DNA of 56,845 nt from the NCBI GenBank assembly GCA_023424135.1, contig JAFAEH010000187.1:1-56845 (forward strand). Reading direction: 5' to 3'. Positions 1-7,742 of the stretch are shown piece by piece. A model generated the notes under the pieces. That model saw nothing but the letters and a program-made list of their open reading frames with translations. It searched no databases and was not told the DNA's origin. Both the position numbers and the translations under genes were made by a program. Position 1 is the stretch's first letter; every line of letters starts with the position of its first letter. This stretch comes from Actinomycetes bacterium (GTDB lineage: Bacteria; Actinomycetota; Actinomycetes; Actinomycetales; Cellulomonadaceae).

Positions 1-1169
1 AGCCGGCGGTCGCGGGCCTGACGCCACACGTCGCGCCACGTCGCCTGCAGCGGACGCAGCGTGCGGCGCGCGACGCGCCGTGTGCGGCGGGCACGCTCGC
101 GTGACCGCACGAGCGCCCCGGGACGCAGGAGCACCAGCAGCGCGACGCGGAGCTCGGCCACCGCGAGGCCGGGACGCTTCGCGGCGACCTGGCCGAGGCT
201 GCGCAGCACGGCCGCCGCGAGGGTCATGAGCACGACGAGCGGGAGGAGCGGCAGGGGCGCGCCCGACAGGCGCGAGTGCAGCAGCGAGCGCCGCCGCGCG
301 GCGAACGATCGCGTCGGGTCGGCGCTGTCCGGCTCACCGTCGCCGTCGAGGTCGACCTCGCGCTCGAGCGGGTCGTCGGCGGGACCACCGCGTGCCGGCC
401 GCAGACCGTGGTAGGCCGCCTGCGCGTGCCGCACGACGGCCCCGGGCACGACCACGACACGGTGCCCCGCGAGCCGCGCACGGCGCGACAGGTCGAGCCC
501 GTCGCCGAAGGGACCCAGCGCGGGGTCGGTGCCGCCCAGCGCGTCCCACACGTCGCGGCGCACGAGCGCACCCGCCGTCCCGACGCCGAGCACGTCGGAC
601 CGCCCGTCGTGCTGCCCCTGGTCCAGCTCCCCCGGTTCGACGTCCGTCATGCGCCGGCCCGAGCGCGTCGTGCGCACACCGACCTCGAGCAGCCGCTCGG
701 GGTCGGTCCACGTGCGCTGCTTGCACCCGGCGACGACGACCGACGGCGCGTTGGAGACCGTGCGGACCAGCCGGCCGAGGGACTCGGGCGCGGGGGCGCT
801 GTCGTCGTGCAGCAGCCACAGCCATGCCGTCGGCCGCTCGCCGAGCGCGTCCGCGAGGGCGCGCAACCCGCCGCTGACGGCCTCGCCGAACGTGCGCGCG
901 TGCGGGGCGCGGACGGTCGACAGGCGCGGGACTGGCGCCGGGCACGTCGCGAAGACCTGGTCGAGGACCTGGCCCACGTGCTGGTCGTCCCCCGGTGCGA
1001 CATCCACCAGCAGGACGCGCATCGGGCGTCGCGTCTGCGCCGCGAGCGCCTGCAGCGTCGAGGTCAGGTAGCGGGTGCGTCCGCGGGTCACGACGACCGC
1101 CGTCACCGGCGTCGTCACCGGCACCGCAGCGGTCGTCAGGAGGTCCACGGGGGACAGCGTGTCAGTCAT
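1..1169 (-). CDS. GT2-family glycosyltransferase, C-terminus cut off by the window edge
   Basis: An open frame runs from an ATG at 1169 to the window edge without a stop, giving about 389 residues. Residues 20-60 form a typical GT-A start (beta strand TAVVVTRGR, then RVLLVDVAPG), and WLLHDDS at about 118-124 supplies the metal-binding acidic motif. A later segment (about 195-235: DVLGVGTAGALVRRDVW, then a GDGLDLSRRARLAGH acidic motif) fits the acceptor half of GT2 enzymes. A hydrophobic stretch near 300-320 (PLLPLVVLMTLAAAVLRSL) suggests that the long membrane C-terminal half typical of large actinobacterial GT2 membrane proteins begins here. It is transcribed in the same direction as the whiB gene upstream, with an 84-base gap. 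Sugar specificity cannot be read. The family call is firm; membrane topology beyond the edge is inferred. Confidence 0.82.
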   Translation of the reverse strand, partial: MTDTLSPVDLLTTAAVPVTTPVTAVVVTRGRTRYLTSTLQALAAQTRRPMRVLLVDVAPGDDQHVGQVLDQVFATCPAPVPRLSTVRAPHARTFGEAVSGGLRALADALGERPTAWLWLLHDDSAPAPESLGRLVRTVSNAPSVVVAGCKQRTWTDPERLLEVGVRTTRSGRRMTDVEPGELDQGQHDGRSDVLGVGTAGALVRRDVWDALGGTDPALGPFGDGLDLSRRARLAGHRVVVVPGAVVRHAQAAYHGLRPARGGPADDPLEREVDLDGDGEPDSADPTRSFAARRRSLLHSRLSGAPLPLLPLVVLMTLAAAVLRSLGQVAAKRPGLAVAELRVALLVLLRPGALVRSRERARRTRRVARRTLRPLQATWRDVWRQARDRR

Positions 1170-1253
1170 GCTCGCGCCATGATGCCCCGGTCGACCGGGC
1201 AGGGGCGGTAGGTGGGCCGGGCGCGTCGTGCGCGAGCCCGGGCCGCCACCCGG

Positions 1254-1583
1254 TCAGACCACGTGCCGCTTGAGCTTGCGGCGCTCGCGCTCGGACAGCC
1301 CGCCCCAGATGCCGAACCGCTCGTCGTTCTCGAGCGCGTACTCCAGGCACTCGGCCCGCACCTCGCACTGCGTGCAGACCTTCTTCGCCTCGCGCGTGGA
1401 CCCGCCCTTCTCGGGGAAGAAGGCCTCGGGGTCGGTCTGCGCGCACAGCGCGCGCTCCTGCCAGCCCATGGGTCCGTCGTCCTCGGGCGCGCCGAAGAGC
1501 GACAGCACGTTCGAGGCCGGGGGGACGGGTGCGGGCGTGGCGACGTCGTTCGGGAAGCTCTCGTCGTCGAGCAGGTGCCACAT
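1254..1583 (-). CDS. whiB2: WhiB-family transcriptional regulator, WhiB2/WhmD-like
   Basis: A 109-residue protein with the full WhiB signature. Four cysteines at 47, 70, 73 and 79 (C-X22-C-X2-C-X5-C) would hold a 4Fe-4S cluster. The GIWGG turn follows at 91-95, and a basic tail SERERRKLKR at 97-106 binds DNA or the sigma factor. The context ALCAQTDPEAFFPEKGGSTR around Cys47 is that of the WhiB2/WhmD group, which in Streptomyces and mycobacteria governs septation and division genes; that role is family knowledge, not visible here. GGAGG lies five bases before the ATG. It sits between a large GT2 gene and a TIGR03089 gene, a neighbourhood also seen in other actinobacteria. Confidence 0.95.
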   Translation of the reverse strand: MWHLLDDESFPNDVATPAPVPPASNVLSLFGAPEDDGPMGWQERALCAQTDPEAFFPEKGGSTREAKKVCTQCEVRAECLEYALENDERFGIWGGLSERERRKLKRHVV

Positions 1584-1841
1584 GCGTGCCTCCGCGGGTG
1601 TCGTGCTCGGTGCTGCTCGTGCTGGCCGGGTCCTGCCGGTGTGCCCTGCGTCGTGGTCGGCGGTCCGTGCCGGTGCGGCGCGGAGGCCGCGACGGTGGTA
1701 CGCGTTCGATGAAGCAGTTCTCAGGAATTACACGCGTGTCGTTCGCGATCGTCAACCGGAGAAGTGGTACATGCCCGAGTTGTCCGGGTGAAACTTCCGG
1801 ACATCCGGCGTGGCGTGCGCGCGTGTCTAGCCTTGGGCCTC
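1584..1841. promoter_or_regulatory. Divergent intergenic region between whiB2 and the TIGR03089 gene
   Basis: A 258-base gap, the longest in the window, and visibly less GC-rich around 1700-1800. On the plus strand TAGCCT at 1828-1833 lies eight bases before the ATG at 1842, which fits a -10 box of a nearly leaderless transcript. A perfect 10-base palindrome, ACACGCGTGT, lies at 1730-1739 and could be an operator. No clear -10 box for whiB2 was found. Confidence 0.45.
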
Positions 1842-2582
1842 ATGACCGCCGCCCCGCGCCGCTCCCCCGCCACCGTCGCCGACGTCCTCGACGCGCTGCT
1901 GCGCGAGCCCGGCCGCCCCCGCATCACCTGGTACGGGTCCGACGGCGAACGGGTCGAGCTGTCGGGGGCCGTGCTCGTCAACTGGGTCAACAAGACGACG
2001 AACCTGCTCGTCGAGGAGCTCGACGCCGGGCCCGGCACGCGGGTGCTGCTCGACCTGCCGCCGCACTGGCGCACGCTCGTCTGGGCGCTGGCGACCTGGC
2101 GCACCGGAGCCTGCACCGTGCCGTCCGGCACGGACGGGACGTCCGTCGACGGCGCACCTGCCGATGTCGTCGTCACCCACCGACCCGCCGACCATCGCGG
2201 TGCCGCCGACGTCGTGGCCGTCACGCTGCCCGCGCTCGCCCGACGCTTCGACGGCGACCTGCCGGCCGGTGTGCTCGACGCCGCGGCCGACGTGATGACG
2301 TACGGGGACGTCATCGGCTGGACACCGGCGACCGCGCCCGAGCGCGAGGCCCTGCCGGGGACGTCGCACGCCGACCTGCTCGCTGCGACGAGCGCCCGCG
2401 ACGCCGTCCGCGGCGCACGCTCGCTCCAGCGCGCCGGGCACGGCCCCGTGGACGCCTCCGTGCTGACGGACTGGCTCGCGGCGCTGTCAGCCGACGGCTC
2501 GCTCGTCCTGGTCGGTCAGGGGGCCGCGGTCGACGTCGAACGCGTCGTGGCGACCGAGCGCGTCACGGTCGTGGCCGACTGA
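1842..2582 (+). CDS. TIGR03089 family protein (AMP-binding-enzyme-like N-terminal fragment family)
   Basis: The protein has 246 residues from the ATG at 1842; an in-frame upstream ATG at 1764 is less likely because the -10-like TAGCCT lies between them. The N-terminal TVADVLDALLREPGRPRITWY, the ELSGAVLVNWVNKTTNLL stretch and the LLDLPPHWRTLVWALATW stretch are those of the TIGR03089 family, which resembles the N-terminal part of acyl-CoA synthetases but lacks the ATP-binding and catalytic half. Its function is unknown. In Mycobacterium tuberculosis the family member (Rv3268) sits next to the LCP gene Rv3267; here the LCP gene lies about 52 kb away, with the glycan locus in between. Confidence 0.85.
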   Translation: MTAAPRRSPATVADVLDALLREPGRPRITWYGSDGERVELSGAVLVNWVNKTTNLLVEELDAGPGTRVLLDLPPHWRTLVWALATWRTGACTVPSGTDGTSVDGAPADVVVTHRPADHRGAADVVAVTLPALARRFDGDLPAGVLDAAADVMTYGDVIGWTPATAPEREALPGTSHADLLAATSARDAVRGARSLQRAGHGPVDASVLTDWLAALSADGSLVLVGQGAAVDVERVVATERVTVVAD

Positions 2583-2594
2583 GACCGACGTGCG

Positions 2595-3764
2595 TCAGCG
2601 TCGGTCGAGCACTCCGCGGAGCAGCTCGACGTACTGACGCCCCCGACGCTCGACCGAGTACTCCTGCGCCCGCGCGCGTGCACCGTCGCCCAGCCGCTCC
2701 ACGAGCTGCGGGTCGCGCGCCAGCCGCTCGAGGCAACCGGCCAGCGCGGCACGGTCCCCCGGAGGGACGACCACGCCGCTGACGCCGTCCTCGACGGCGT
2801 CCCGGAGCCCGGCGAGGTCCGAGGCCACGAGCGCGCACCCGGACGCCATGGCCTCGAGCATCGCGACCGGCAGGCCGTCCTGGTCCCCGGACGCGGTCGG
2901 CACGGAGGGGACGACGACGACCTCGTGGCGTGCGTACTGCTGCGCGAGCCGCTCACGCCCGAGCTGCCCCGTGAACTCGACCGGCAGGTCGGCTGCACGC
3001 CTCTCGAGGTCGGCGCGCAGGGGGCCGTCACCGACGACCGTCAGCGACCAGGGGACGGGCACCGTGCGCAGCGCGTCGAGGAGGACCACCAGTCCCTTCT
3101 TCTCGACGAGCCGGCCGACGAAGAGCAGGCGCAGGCGGTCACCTGCGGGCGCCTCTCGCGGGGACCTGAAGGCTGCCGTGTCGACCCCCATGGGGAGGAC
3201 GGCGACGTCAGCGGCGTCGGCGCCGAGCCCGACGACCAGGTCACGCATCTCGTCGTTCATGACCGTCACCGCCGCAGCGCGCCGTACGACGCGAGCCTTG
3301 AGCCGGCGCGCCCACGCGCCGCGCAGCGCGTACAGGTCGCCGCCGAGGGTCGTGACCACGGCGGGCACACCGCCAGCCACGAGGCCGGCGACGACACCCT
3401 GCGGCACGATCCAGTGCACGTGCATCACGTCGGGACGGAACTCACGCACCGCCCGGCGCACCGCGAACGCCTCCGCGACGACGAGCGGAAGAACCTGCAG
3501 GTACTGGGAGCGGTGCGCACGCAGGTTCTCGAGGATGGCACCGTGTGCGAGCCTCTCCCACCGACGGGGGAAGTACGCGAACCGCCGCACCTGCAGCGGG
3601 CCATCGCTCTCGCGGGACGCGCCACCGGGCACACGCGGCACGACGACTAGGGTGTCGAACTGCTCCGCCTCGGCGATCGCGAGGTCCCGGACGAACGCCG
3701 GCGTCCCGTCCCCGGGGGCACCCGGGTACGTCGAGGCAAGCACGAGCAGACGTGGGCGAGCCAT
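2595..3764 (-). CDS. GT4-family glycosyltransferase
   Basis: A 389-residue protein starting MARPRLLVLAS at the ATG at 3764; the longer upstream frame runs through the neighbouring divergent gene and is rejected. The N-terminal Rossmann domain has the PAFVRDLAIAEAEQFDTLVV type of donor-half start and VMHVHWIVPQG. The C-terminal half shows LLFVGRLVEKKG (about 225-236) for nucleotide contact and the GT4 loop DGLPVAMLEAMASGCALVAS (about 310-329), whose first glutamate of the usual EX7E pair is replaced by the SGDQDG region. It would transfer a sugar from a nucleotide donor to a lipid-linked glycan at the inner membrane face. It converges with the TIGR03089 gene (12-base gap) and diverges from an epimerase gene (27-base gap). 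Donor and acceptor are unknown. Confidence 0.88.
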   Translation of the reverse strand: MARPRLLVLASTYPGAPGDGTPAFVRDLAIAEAEQFDTLVVVPRVPGGASRESDGPLQVRRFAYFPRRWERLAHGAILENLRAHRSQYLQVLPLVVAEAFAVRRAVREFRPDVMHVHWIVPQGVVAGLVAGGVPAVVTTLGGDLYALRGAWARRLKARVVRRAAAVTVMNDEMRDLVVGLGADAADVAVLPMGVDTAAFRSPREAPAGDRLRLLFVGRLVEKKGLVVLLDALRTVPVPWSLTVVGDGPLRADLERRAADLPVEFTGQLGRERLAQQYARHEVVVVPSVPTASGDQDGLPVAMLEAMASGCALVASDLAGLRDAVEDGVSGVVVPPGDRAALAGCLERLARDPQLVERLGDGARARAQEYSVERRGRQYVELLRGVLDRR

Positions 3765-3791
3765 CACGACACCCGACTGACCAGGAGAGAC

Positions 3792-4700
3792 ATGCCGCAA
3801 GGATCGCACGGATCGACCGCCGTCGTGGGGGGCCGAGGGTTCATCGGCACGCACCTGGTGGCGACCCTGCGCGACCGTGGCACGCGGGTCAGCGTGCTCG
3901 GCCGTGACGCTCCTCCCGTGCTGGACGGGCGCGTCGTCCCCGAGGTCGCCGAGGCACGGACCGTGTTCTGGGCTGCGTCGAGCATCAACCCCCAGATCGC
4001 GAACGACCACCCCGAGCGCGTCGAGTCCGACCGGCTCGGCCTCATGCGGTTCCTCGACGCGCTCGAGGACTCAGGCTCCCCCGCCCGCGTCGTCCTGCTG
4101 AGCTCGGGCGGCACCGTCTACGGGGACGCACCCGCCCCGCACGCCGAGTCGACCCCACCCGAGCCGTCCAGTGCGTACGGCCGCGCCAAGCTCGAGCTGG
4201 AACGTCTGCTGGCTGAACGACGCACGGGGTCCACCGCGGTGCGCATCGCCAACGCCTACGGTCCCGGTCAACGTGCCGCAGCGGGGCAGGGAGTCGTCGC
4301 GCACTGGTTGCGCGCCGTCCTCGAGCACCGCCAGGTCACGGTGTTCGGGCTCGACACGACGCTCCGGGACTACATCGACGTGCAGGACGTGGCGGACGCG
4401 CTGTCCGCGCTGCACACCGTCGCGCGCCCCCCGGCCGTGGTGAACATCGGCTCGGGGCGCCCGACCTCCCTCGGGGAGCTCGCCCAGGTCGTCCAGGAGG
4501 TCGTCGCTCCCGACGCACTGCGGGCGGTGCACGAGCCGGCCCGGCCGTTCGACGTCGCCGAGTCGTGGCTGGACGTCCGCCTCGCAGCGGAGACCCTCGC
4601 CTGGCGCGCGACGACCGACCTGCGCACGGGTGTCGAACGCACCTGGCGATGGGTGCGTGACGGTGACCCCGTCCGTCAGGCGCGCGCGACCATCACGTAG
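3792..4700 (+). CDS. NAD-dependent sugar-nucleotide epimerase/dehydratase, copy 1
   Basis: A 302-residue extended SDR protein. GGRGFIG at about 13-19 is the NAD-binding loop, LLSSGGTVYGD at about 100-110 holds the catalytic serine, and SAYGRAK at about 126-132 supplies the YXXXK pair. This is the fold of UDP-glucose 4-epimerase and related enzymes, so a C4 epimerase or dehydratase acting on a nucleotide sugar is likely; the substrate is not readable. AGGAGA lies four bases before the ATG. It is clearly paralogous to the epimerase at 14743-15723, sharing WAASSINP, LLSSGGTVY and VRIANAYGPGQ-like blocks. Its 3' end overlaps the convergent methyltransferase gene by 25 bases. Confidence 0.87.
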   Translation: MPQGSHGSTAVVGGRGFIGTHLVATLRDRGTRVSVLGRDAPPVLDGRVVPEVAEARTVFWAASSINPQIANDHPERVESDRLGLMRFLDALEDSGSPARVVLLSSGGTVYGDAPAPHAESTPPEPSSAYGRAKLELERLLAERRTGSTAVRIANAYGPGQRAAAGQGVVAHWLRAVLEHRQVTVFGLDTTLRDYIDVQDVADALSALHTVARPPAVVNIGSGRPTSLGELAQVVQEVVAPDALRAVHEPARPFDVAESWLDVRLAAETLAWRATTDLRTGVERTWRWVRDGDPVRQARATIT

Positions 4701-5386
4701 CCGAGGGGCAGCGGCGTGGGACGTGCGACCGGGCTCCGTGGCCTGGCCAGCAGCGCCGGCACGCCGGCGAGCAACCGGAACGGGCCCGCGTTGTCGAGCA
4801 CCTTCGACGCCTGGTCCAGGAGGACGTCGGCCGGTCCGCCGTAGGCGGCCAGGTACTCGCAGCTCACACCGTTGTCCTCGCAGAACAGCCGCAGGCGGTG
4901 CTCGGTGTAGCGGTGGTAGTCGTACGGCTGCTCGTGCAGCGGGTACGAGAACGGCACGCCCACGACCAGGGCCCCTGCCGGTCGCAGCAGCCGGACGAGC
5001 TCGGCGAAGAGCCGGTCCGGGTACGGCATGTGCTCGAGCACGTCGGTCAGCACGATCGTGTCGAACGTCGCGTCCTCGTACGGCAACGGCTCGCGCAGGT
5101 CGACCTCCCGGTCGAGGTACGGGCTCGGGTGCGACGTCTCGGCCCAGTCGACGCAGGTGACGCTCGTCGCCAGGTCGCGGTACACGCCGTACAGCGGGAC
5201 AGAGCCCGCACCCACGTCGAGCAGATCGCCCCGCGCGACCCGGGCGAGCACGCCCGCATACCCCGCCGCCTGGAGGTCCGCCATCACGCGTGACCCGCGC
5301 GCGAGCTGCGCCGTGTCCCGGCTGCCCCGCCAGCGCCCTGCCACGCGTTCGAACTTCGTCGGCCGCCACAACTCCTCGTTCCGCAT
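4676..5386 (-). CDS. Class I SAM-dependent methyltransferase
   Basis: The protein has 236 residues. LLDVGAGSVPLYG (about 55-67) is the SAM-binding motif I and VDWAETSHPSPY is the acidic loop after beta-2. VLTDVLEHMPYPDRLFAEL (about 111-129) is the post-motif helix of the UbiE/Methyltransf_11 type. It probably decorates a sugar of the envelope glycan, but nothing fixes the acceptor. On the minus strand TAGTGT at 5398-5393 lies six bases before the ATG, so the message may be leaderless. Its last 25 bases overlap the convergent epimerase gene. Confidence 0.88.
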   Translation of the reverse strand: MRNEELWRPTKFERVAGRWRGSRDTAQLARGSRVMADLQAAGYAGVLARVARGDLLDVGAGSVPLYGVYRDLATSVTCVDWAETSHPSPYLDREVDLREPLPYEDATFDTIVLTDVLEHMPYPDRLFAELVRLLRPAGALVVGVPFSYPLHEQPYDYHRYTEHRLRLFCEDNGVSCEYLAAYGGPADVLLDQASKVLDNAGPFRLLAGVPALLARPRSPVARPTPLPLGYVMVARA

Positions 5387-5392
5387 GGTCAG

Positions 5393-5443
5393 ACACTAGG
5401 GCGCCGCCTGGCTCAAGGGGGACTCCCCGACGCCGGGTACGCT
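5393..5443. promoter_or_regulatory. Divergent promoters for the methyltransferase and the flippase-like gene
   Basis: On the minus strand TAGTGT (5398-5393) is followed six bases later by the ATG of the methyltransferase. On the plus strand TACGCT (5438-5443) lies about 60 bases before the ATG at 5505. Both match the actinobacterial TANNNT -10 pattern. No convincing -35 boxes were seen. Confidence 0.5.
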
Positions 5444-5504
5444 GCTCCAGCCGATCCGGGACGGACCCTGGCCCGGCGCACCGCACCGTGGACGCAGGAG
5501 ACAG

Positions 5505-6473
5505 ATGGCACCGGGCATGACCGACGACCAGCCCGGCCCCGCCGTCGGCCCACGCCGTGCACTTGCGCGGGTCCTCAGGTGGCTCGCGCTCACGGTGGTC
5601 GCCGTCTTCGCCGTCGCCTTCGTCGCGGACCGCTGGCAGGAGATCCTCGAGGCGTTCGCCCGGCTGCGCTGGGAGGCGATCGCGACCTCCGCCGCGTTCG
5701 TGGTGCTCGGCCTGCTCGCGTCGGTGTGCTCCTGGCGCGCCGTGCTCGGCGGGCTGGGTTCCACGCTGCCTGTCCTCGCGTCAGGGCGGGTCTACTTCCT
5801 CGGTCAGCTCGGCAAGTACGTCCCCGGGAGTGTGTGGCCGGTCCTCGCGCAGGCCGAGCTCTCCAAGGAGTACGGCGTGCCGCGCGCGCGCTCGGCCTCG
5901 GCCGCGCTGACGAACCTCCTGGTCAGCGCGGTGGTAGGCACCGTCGTCGCGGCCGGTGCGCTGGCGTCGTCGTCGGCGGACGCCCTGCGCACCTACTGGT
6001 GGCTGCTCCCGGTCGGCGCGGCCGGTGCCGTGGTCCTCGTCCCGGCCGTGTTCAACAGGATCCTCGCGCTCGCCTTCCGCATGATGCGACGCCCCGCACC
6101 GCAGCCGCTGCGCGGGCGACCGCTCGCACGCTCGATGGCGTGGTCGCTCGTCATGTGGGCCGCCTTCGGGGCGCACCTGTGGACGTTGTGCGCAGGGATC
6201 GGCATCACCCTGTCGGCAAGCACGTGGCTGCTGGCGACCGGCGCCTACGCGCTCGCGTGGGTCACGGGCTTCGTCGTCGTGGTGCTGCCGGCCGGGGCGG
6301 GTGCACGCGAGGCCGCTCTGACCCTCGCGCTCGCGTCCGTGCTGTCGCCGGCGGATGCGCTCATGCTCGCGCTCGTCAGCCGTGTGCTGATGCTGGCCGG
6401 CGACTTCGGCCTCGCGGGCGCGGCAGTGCTCGCGGCCCGGCGCCGTCGCAGCCGGATCATGCCCGCGGACTGA
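5505..6473 (+). CDS. Lysylphosphatidylglycerol-synthase-TM/AglD-like membrane protein (UPF0104)
   Basis: The protein has 322 residues with about eight hydrophobic segments. The family markers are GQLGKYVPGSVWP at about 100-112 and PAGAGAREA at about 263-271, both typical of the PF03706 LPG_synthase_TM group (YbhN, AglD). Members often lie in polysaccharide or glycolipid loci and are thought to move or handle polyprenyl-linked sugars or lipids; the biochemical role is not settled. There is no C-terminal aminoacyl-transferase domain, so it is not a full MprF. GGAG lies four bases before the ATG. The end converges with manA at a 37-base gap. Confidence 0.85.
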   Translation: MAPGMTDDQPGPAVGPRRALARVLRWLALTVVAVFAVAFVADRWQEILEAFARLRWEAIATSAAFVVLGLLASVCSWRAVLGGLGSTLPVLASGRVYFLGQLGKYVPGSVWPVLAQAELSKEYGVPRARSASAALTNLLVSAVVGTVVAAGALASSSADALRTYWWLLPVGAAGAVVLVPAVFNRILALAFRMMRRPAPQPLRGRPLARSMAWSLVMWAAFGAHLWTLCAGIGITLSASTWLLATGAYALAWVTGFVVVVLPAGAGAREAALTLALASVLSPADALMLALVSRVLMLAGDFGLAGAAVLAARRRRSRIMPAD

Positions 6474-6510
6474 CCTCCCCGAGCGCGACCCTACGCTCGT
6501 GAGCCCGCCG

Positions 6511-7701
6511 TCATGGGACGTCCGCCTGCACGAGCGTTCCTCGTCCCGACACCCGCAGCGGCCCGTCCGCCGTCGGTGCGAACGCGGCCTGGCCACGCTC
6601 CAGGGCCAGCGCCTCGCCCGACAGCGGAGCGACCTCCATCGAACCCTCGAGGCACAGCAGGACGCGGGGGCCGCGGCCCGGCAACGGATGCTCGTCGTCG
6701 TCGACGACGTCCGTGACGGACAGCTCGAAGTCGTCGACCGGCGCGTAGAACACCTTCGTCGACCCGTGGAACGTCTCGGCGGCGATCCGGATCGGCGGCG
6801 CGGCGACGTAGTCGACGTTGCGCAGCAGCTCGGGGACGTCGATGTGCTTGGGGGTGAGTCCGGCCCGCAGCACGTTGTCCGAGCTCGCCATGATCTCGAC
6901 ACCCAACCCGGACAGGTACGCGTGGACGCCGCCGGCTGGCACGAACATCGCCTCTCCTGGCTGGAGCGTCACCGGGTTCAGCAGCAAGGACGTGACGACC
7001 CCGGGGTCACCGGGGTACGCCTCGGCGAGCCGGACGACAGTGCGGTCGGCGCGGGGCGACGGCGAGCCGGCCGCCAGCCGGGTCGCGCACGCGTGCGCCA
7101 CCTCGGCCACGTCGTCCGCCGAGGGCCGCGTGGCCGGGTCGAGGAGCGCCGTGAACGCACGTCTGATCCCCTCGGCACTGGGGTGCGCGGCGAGGTGGGC
7201 GTGGAGCCGCGCCGCGAGTGGCGAGTCGAGGTTCACGAGCAGCTCGGCAGCGCGGCGCGGCGCCCGGAACCCCGACATGGCCTCGAAGGTCGTCAGCGCG
7301 AACACCAGCTCCGGCTTGTGGTTCCGGTCGCGGAAGCTGCGGTGCGGTGCGTCGACCGGGATCCCTGCCCGTTCCTCTTCCTCGAATCCCTCGGCAGCAC
7401 GCGTCACGTGGGGATGGACCTGCAAGGACAGCGGTCGCTCGGCAGCGATCAGCTTGAGCAGGTAGGGCAGGCCGACCCCGAACCGCGCCTCGACGTCCGC
7501 GCCGATCATTGTGGCGGGGTCCTTCACGAGCAGCTGGTCCAGGCTCGTGCCCGGTTCGTCGATCACCGGCGAGGGAGCGACGGCGTGGGCACCGAACCAC
7601 GCCTCGGCGACAACCTCACCCGGCGCGAGCCCGAGCACCTCGTGGATCGCCTCCCGCGACCCCCACGCGTACCGCTGGGCGACGTGACCGATCCTGAACA
7701 A
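6511..7701 (-). CDS. manA: Mannose-6-phosphate isomerase, class I
   Basis: The enzyme converts fructose-6-phosphate to mannose-6-phosphate, the entry to GDP-mannose and GDP-deoxyhexoses. I start it at the TTG at 7701 (396 residues): this gives the usual MFRI...YAWGSREAI opening, and AGGAGA lies nine bases upstream. An in-frame ATG at 7740 would add 13 arginine-rich residues. Zinc-site motifs are present: LSLQVHPH near 100, RNHKPELV near 133 and the VPAGGVHAYLSG block near 270. It follows the GT-C-like gene on the same strand (41-base gap). In mycobacteria manA also lies near whiB2, so it may be an ancestral part of this region. manB and manC are not in the window. Confidence 0.93.
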   Translation of the reverse strand: MFRIGHVAQRYAWGSREAIHEVLGLAPGEVVAEAWFGAHAVAPSPVIDEPGTSLDQLLVKDPATMIGADVEARFGVGLPYLLKLIAAERPLSLQVHPHVTRAAEGFEEEERAGIPVDAPHRSFRDRNHKPELVFALTTFEAMSGFRAPRRAAELLVNLDSPLAARLHAHLAAHPSAEGIRRAFTALLDPATRPSADDVAEVAHACATRLAAGSPSPRADRTVVRLAEAYPGDPGVVTSLLLNPVTLQPGEAMFVPAGGVHAYLSGLGVEIMASSDNVLRAGLTPKHIDVPELLRNVDYVAAPPIRIAAETFHGSTKVFYAPVDDFELSVTDVVDDDEHPLPGRGPRVLLCLEGSMEVAPLSGEALALERGQAAFAPTADGPLRVSGRGTLVQADVP

Positions 7702-7742
7702 CGCGCTCTCTCTCCTCAAGCGGCGCGCCGACGCGCGCATCG

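Noticed and set aside
276..1211. Plus-strand frames opposite the truncated GT2 gene.
   Set aside because: The minus frame from 1169 has GT2 motifs; the plus frames are low-complexity shadows.
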